Shown in pieces: positions 5,717 to 5,872 of a DNA stretch of 5,872 bases; positions within the stretch are counted from its first letter, which is position 1, and every line of letters starts with the position of its first letter. The stretch covers positions 1-5,872 of the forward strand of contig JAQXIB010000216.1 of the NCBI GenBank assembly GCA_029007575.1. The letters run 5' to 3'. This stretch comes from Clostridiales bacterium. GTDB lineage: Bacteria > Bacillota > Clostridia > Oscillospirales > Ruminococcaceae. The position numbers were made by a program, and so were the translations under genes. The notes under the pieces are model-generated. The model searched no databases and was not told where the DNA came from. It saw nothing but the letters and a program-made list of their open reading frames with translations.

Positions 5717-5872
5717 CTCTCCTCAAAGACAATCGCGTGATTCGGACATCCTTTTACACATGCCGGCTCCCCGCAGGAATTTTTGACGCACAACTCACAT
5801 TTTTGAACCACGCCTTCATCGGACGGAACGACCGCACCATACGGACATGCCATAATGCAGGTATAACATCCG
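5713..5872 (-). CDS. 4Fe-4S ferredoxin-like electron-transfer protein, 5' end missing
   Basis: The frame runs from the window edge to the TGA at 5713-5715 and encodes the last 52 residues; the N-terminus lies beyond the edge. The visible cysteines are CYTCIMACP (CxxCxxxCP), then CELC, two isolated cysteines in SCGEPACVKGCP, and a final CP, the pattern of polyferredoxin subunits of the HycB/CooF type that hold several 4Fe-4S clusters. These are cytoplasmic electron carriers or subunits of larger redox enzymes. The last codons, GAG GAG AGG, double as the ribosome site of the oxidoreductase gene, whose GTG overlaps the TGA by 4 nt, so translation is probably coupled. Together with the FAD protein and GltB3-like protein it fits the electron-supply part of a split glutamate synthase. 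The true length and number of clusters cannot be seen. Confidence 0.9.
   Translation of the reverse strand, partial: GCYTCIMACPYGAVVPSDEGVVQKCELCVKNSCGEPACVKGCPNHAIVFEER

Overview
The window looks like chromosomal DNA of an anaerobic Gram-positive bacterium of the Clostridia type, possibly near Oscillospirales/Ruminococcaceae. That placement is an inference. It rests on strong Shine-Dalgarno sites (AAGGAGGG before dapF), a split clostridial/archaeal-style glutamate synthase with its own ferredoxin and FAD subunits, and the general look of the CarA, DapF and PyrG proteins. Every gene I can support lies on the minus strand, so the window reads from high to low coordinates. Together the genes cover most of the sequence.

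First in reading order (5872 to 3716) is the end of an electron-transfer and glutamate-synthase cluster. It holds the C-terminal 52 residues of a 4Fe-4S ferredoxin-like protein, an FAD/NAD(P) oxidoreductase whose GTG overlaps the ferredoxin stop by 4 nt, and, 27 nt further on, a stand-alone GXGXG beta-helix protein equal to the C-terminal domain of the glutamate synthase large subunit. The glutaminase and FMN domains of such split enzymes are usually encoded by neighbouring genes, here probably upstream outside the window.

A 282-nt gap (3715 to 3434) follows. It contains a perfect 15-nt tandem duplication, a 16-bp palindrome, pairable ACCC/GGGT segments and a 10-bp perfect hairpin. It is probably the leader of carA and the most structured non-coding part of the window.

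Then come carA (carbamoyl-phosphate synthase glutaminase subunit, without carB next to it), dapF (diaminopimelate epimerase) and pyrG (CTP synthase, cut off by the window end after 441 codons). dapF has a good sigma70/sigmaA-type promoter whose -35 box overlaps the carA stop codon, so dapF-pyrG can be transcribed apart from carA. No clear promoter is seen just before pyrG.

The genes share a theme of glutamine/glutamate nitrogen use: the split glutamate synthase makes glutamate, while CarA and PyrG both take amide nitrogen from glutamine with class I amidotransferase domains for pyrimidine synthesis. DapF belongs to lysine and peptidoglycan synthesis. I found no mobile element, CRISPR array, tRNA, rRNA or clear intrinsic terminator. 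I see no evidence for a wholly new system; the points worth following are the structured carA leader, the orphan carA, the promoter overlapping a stop codon, and a cryptic short reading frame before pyrG.
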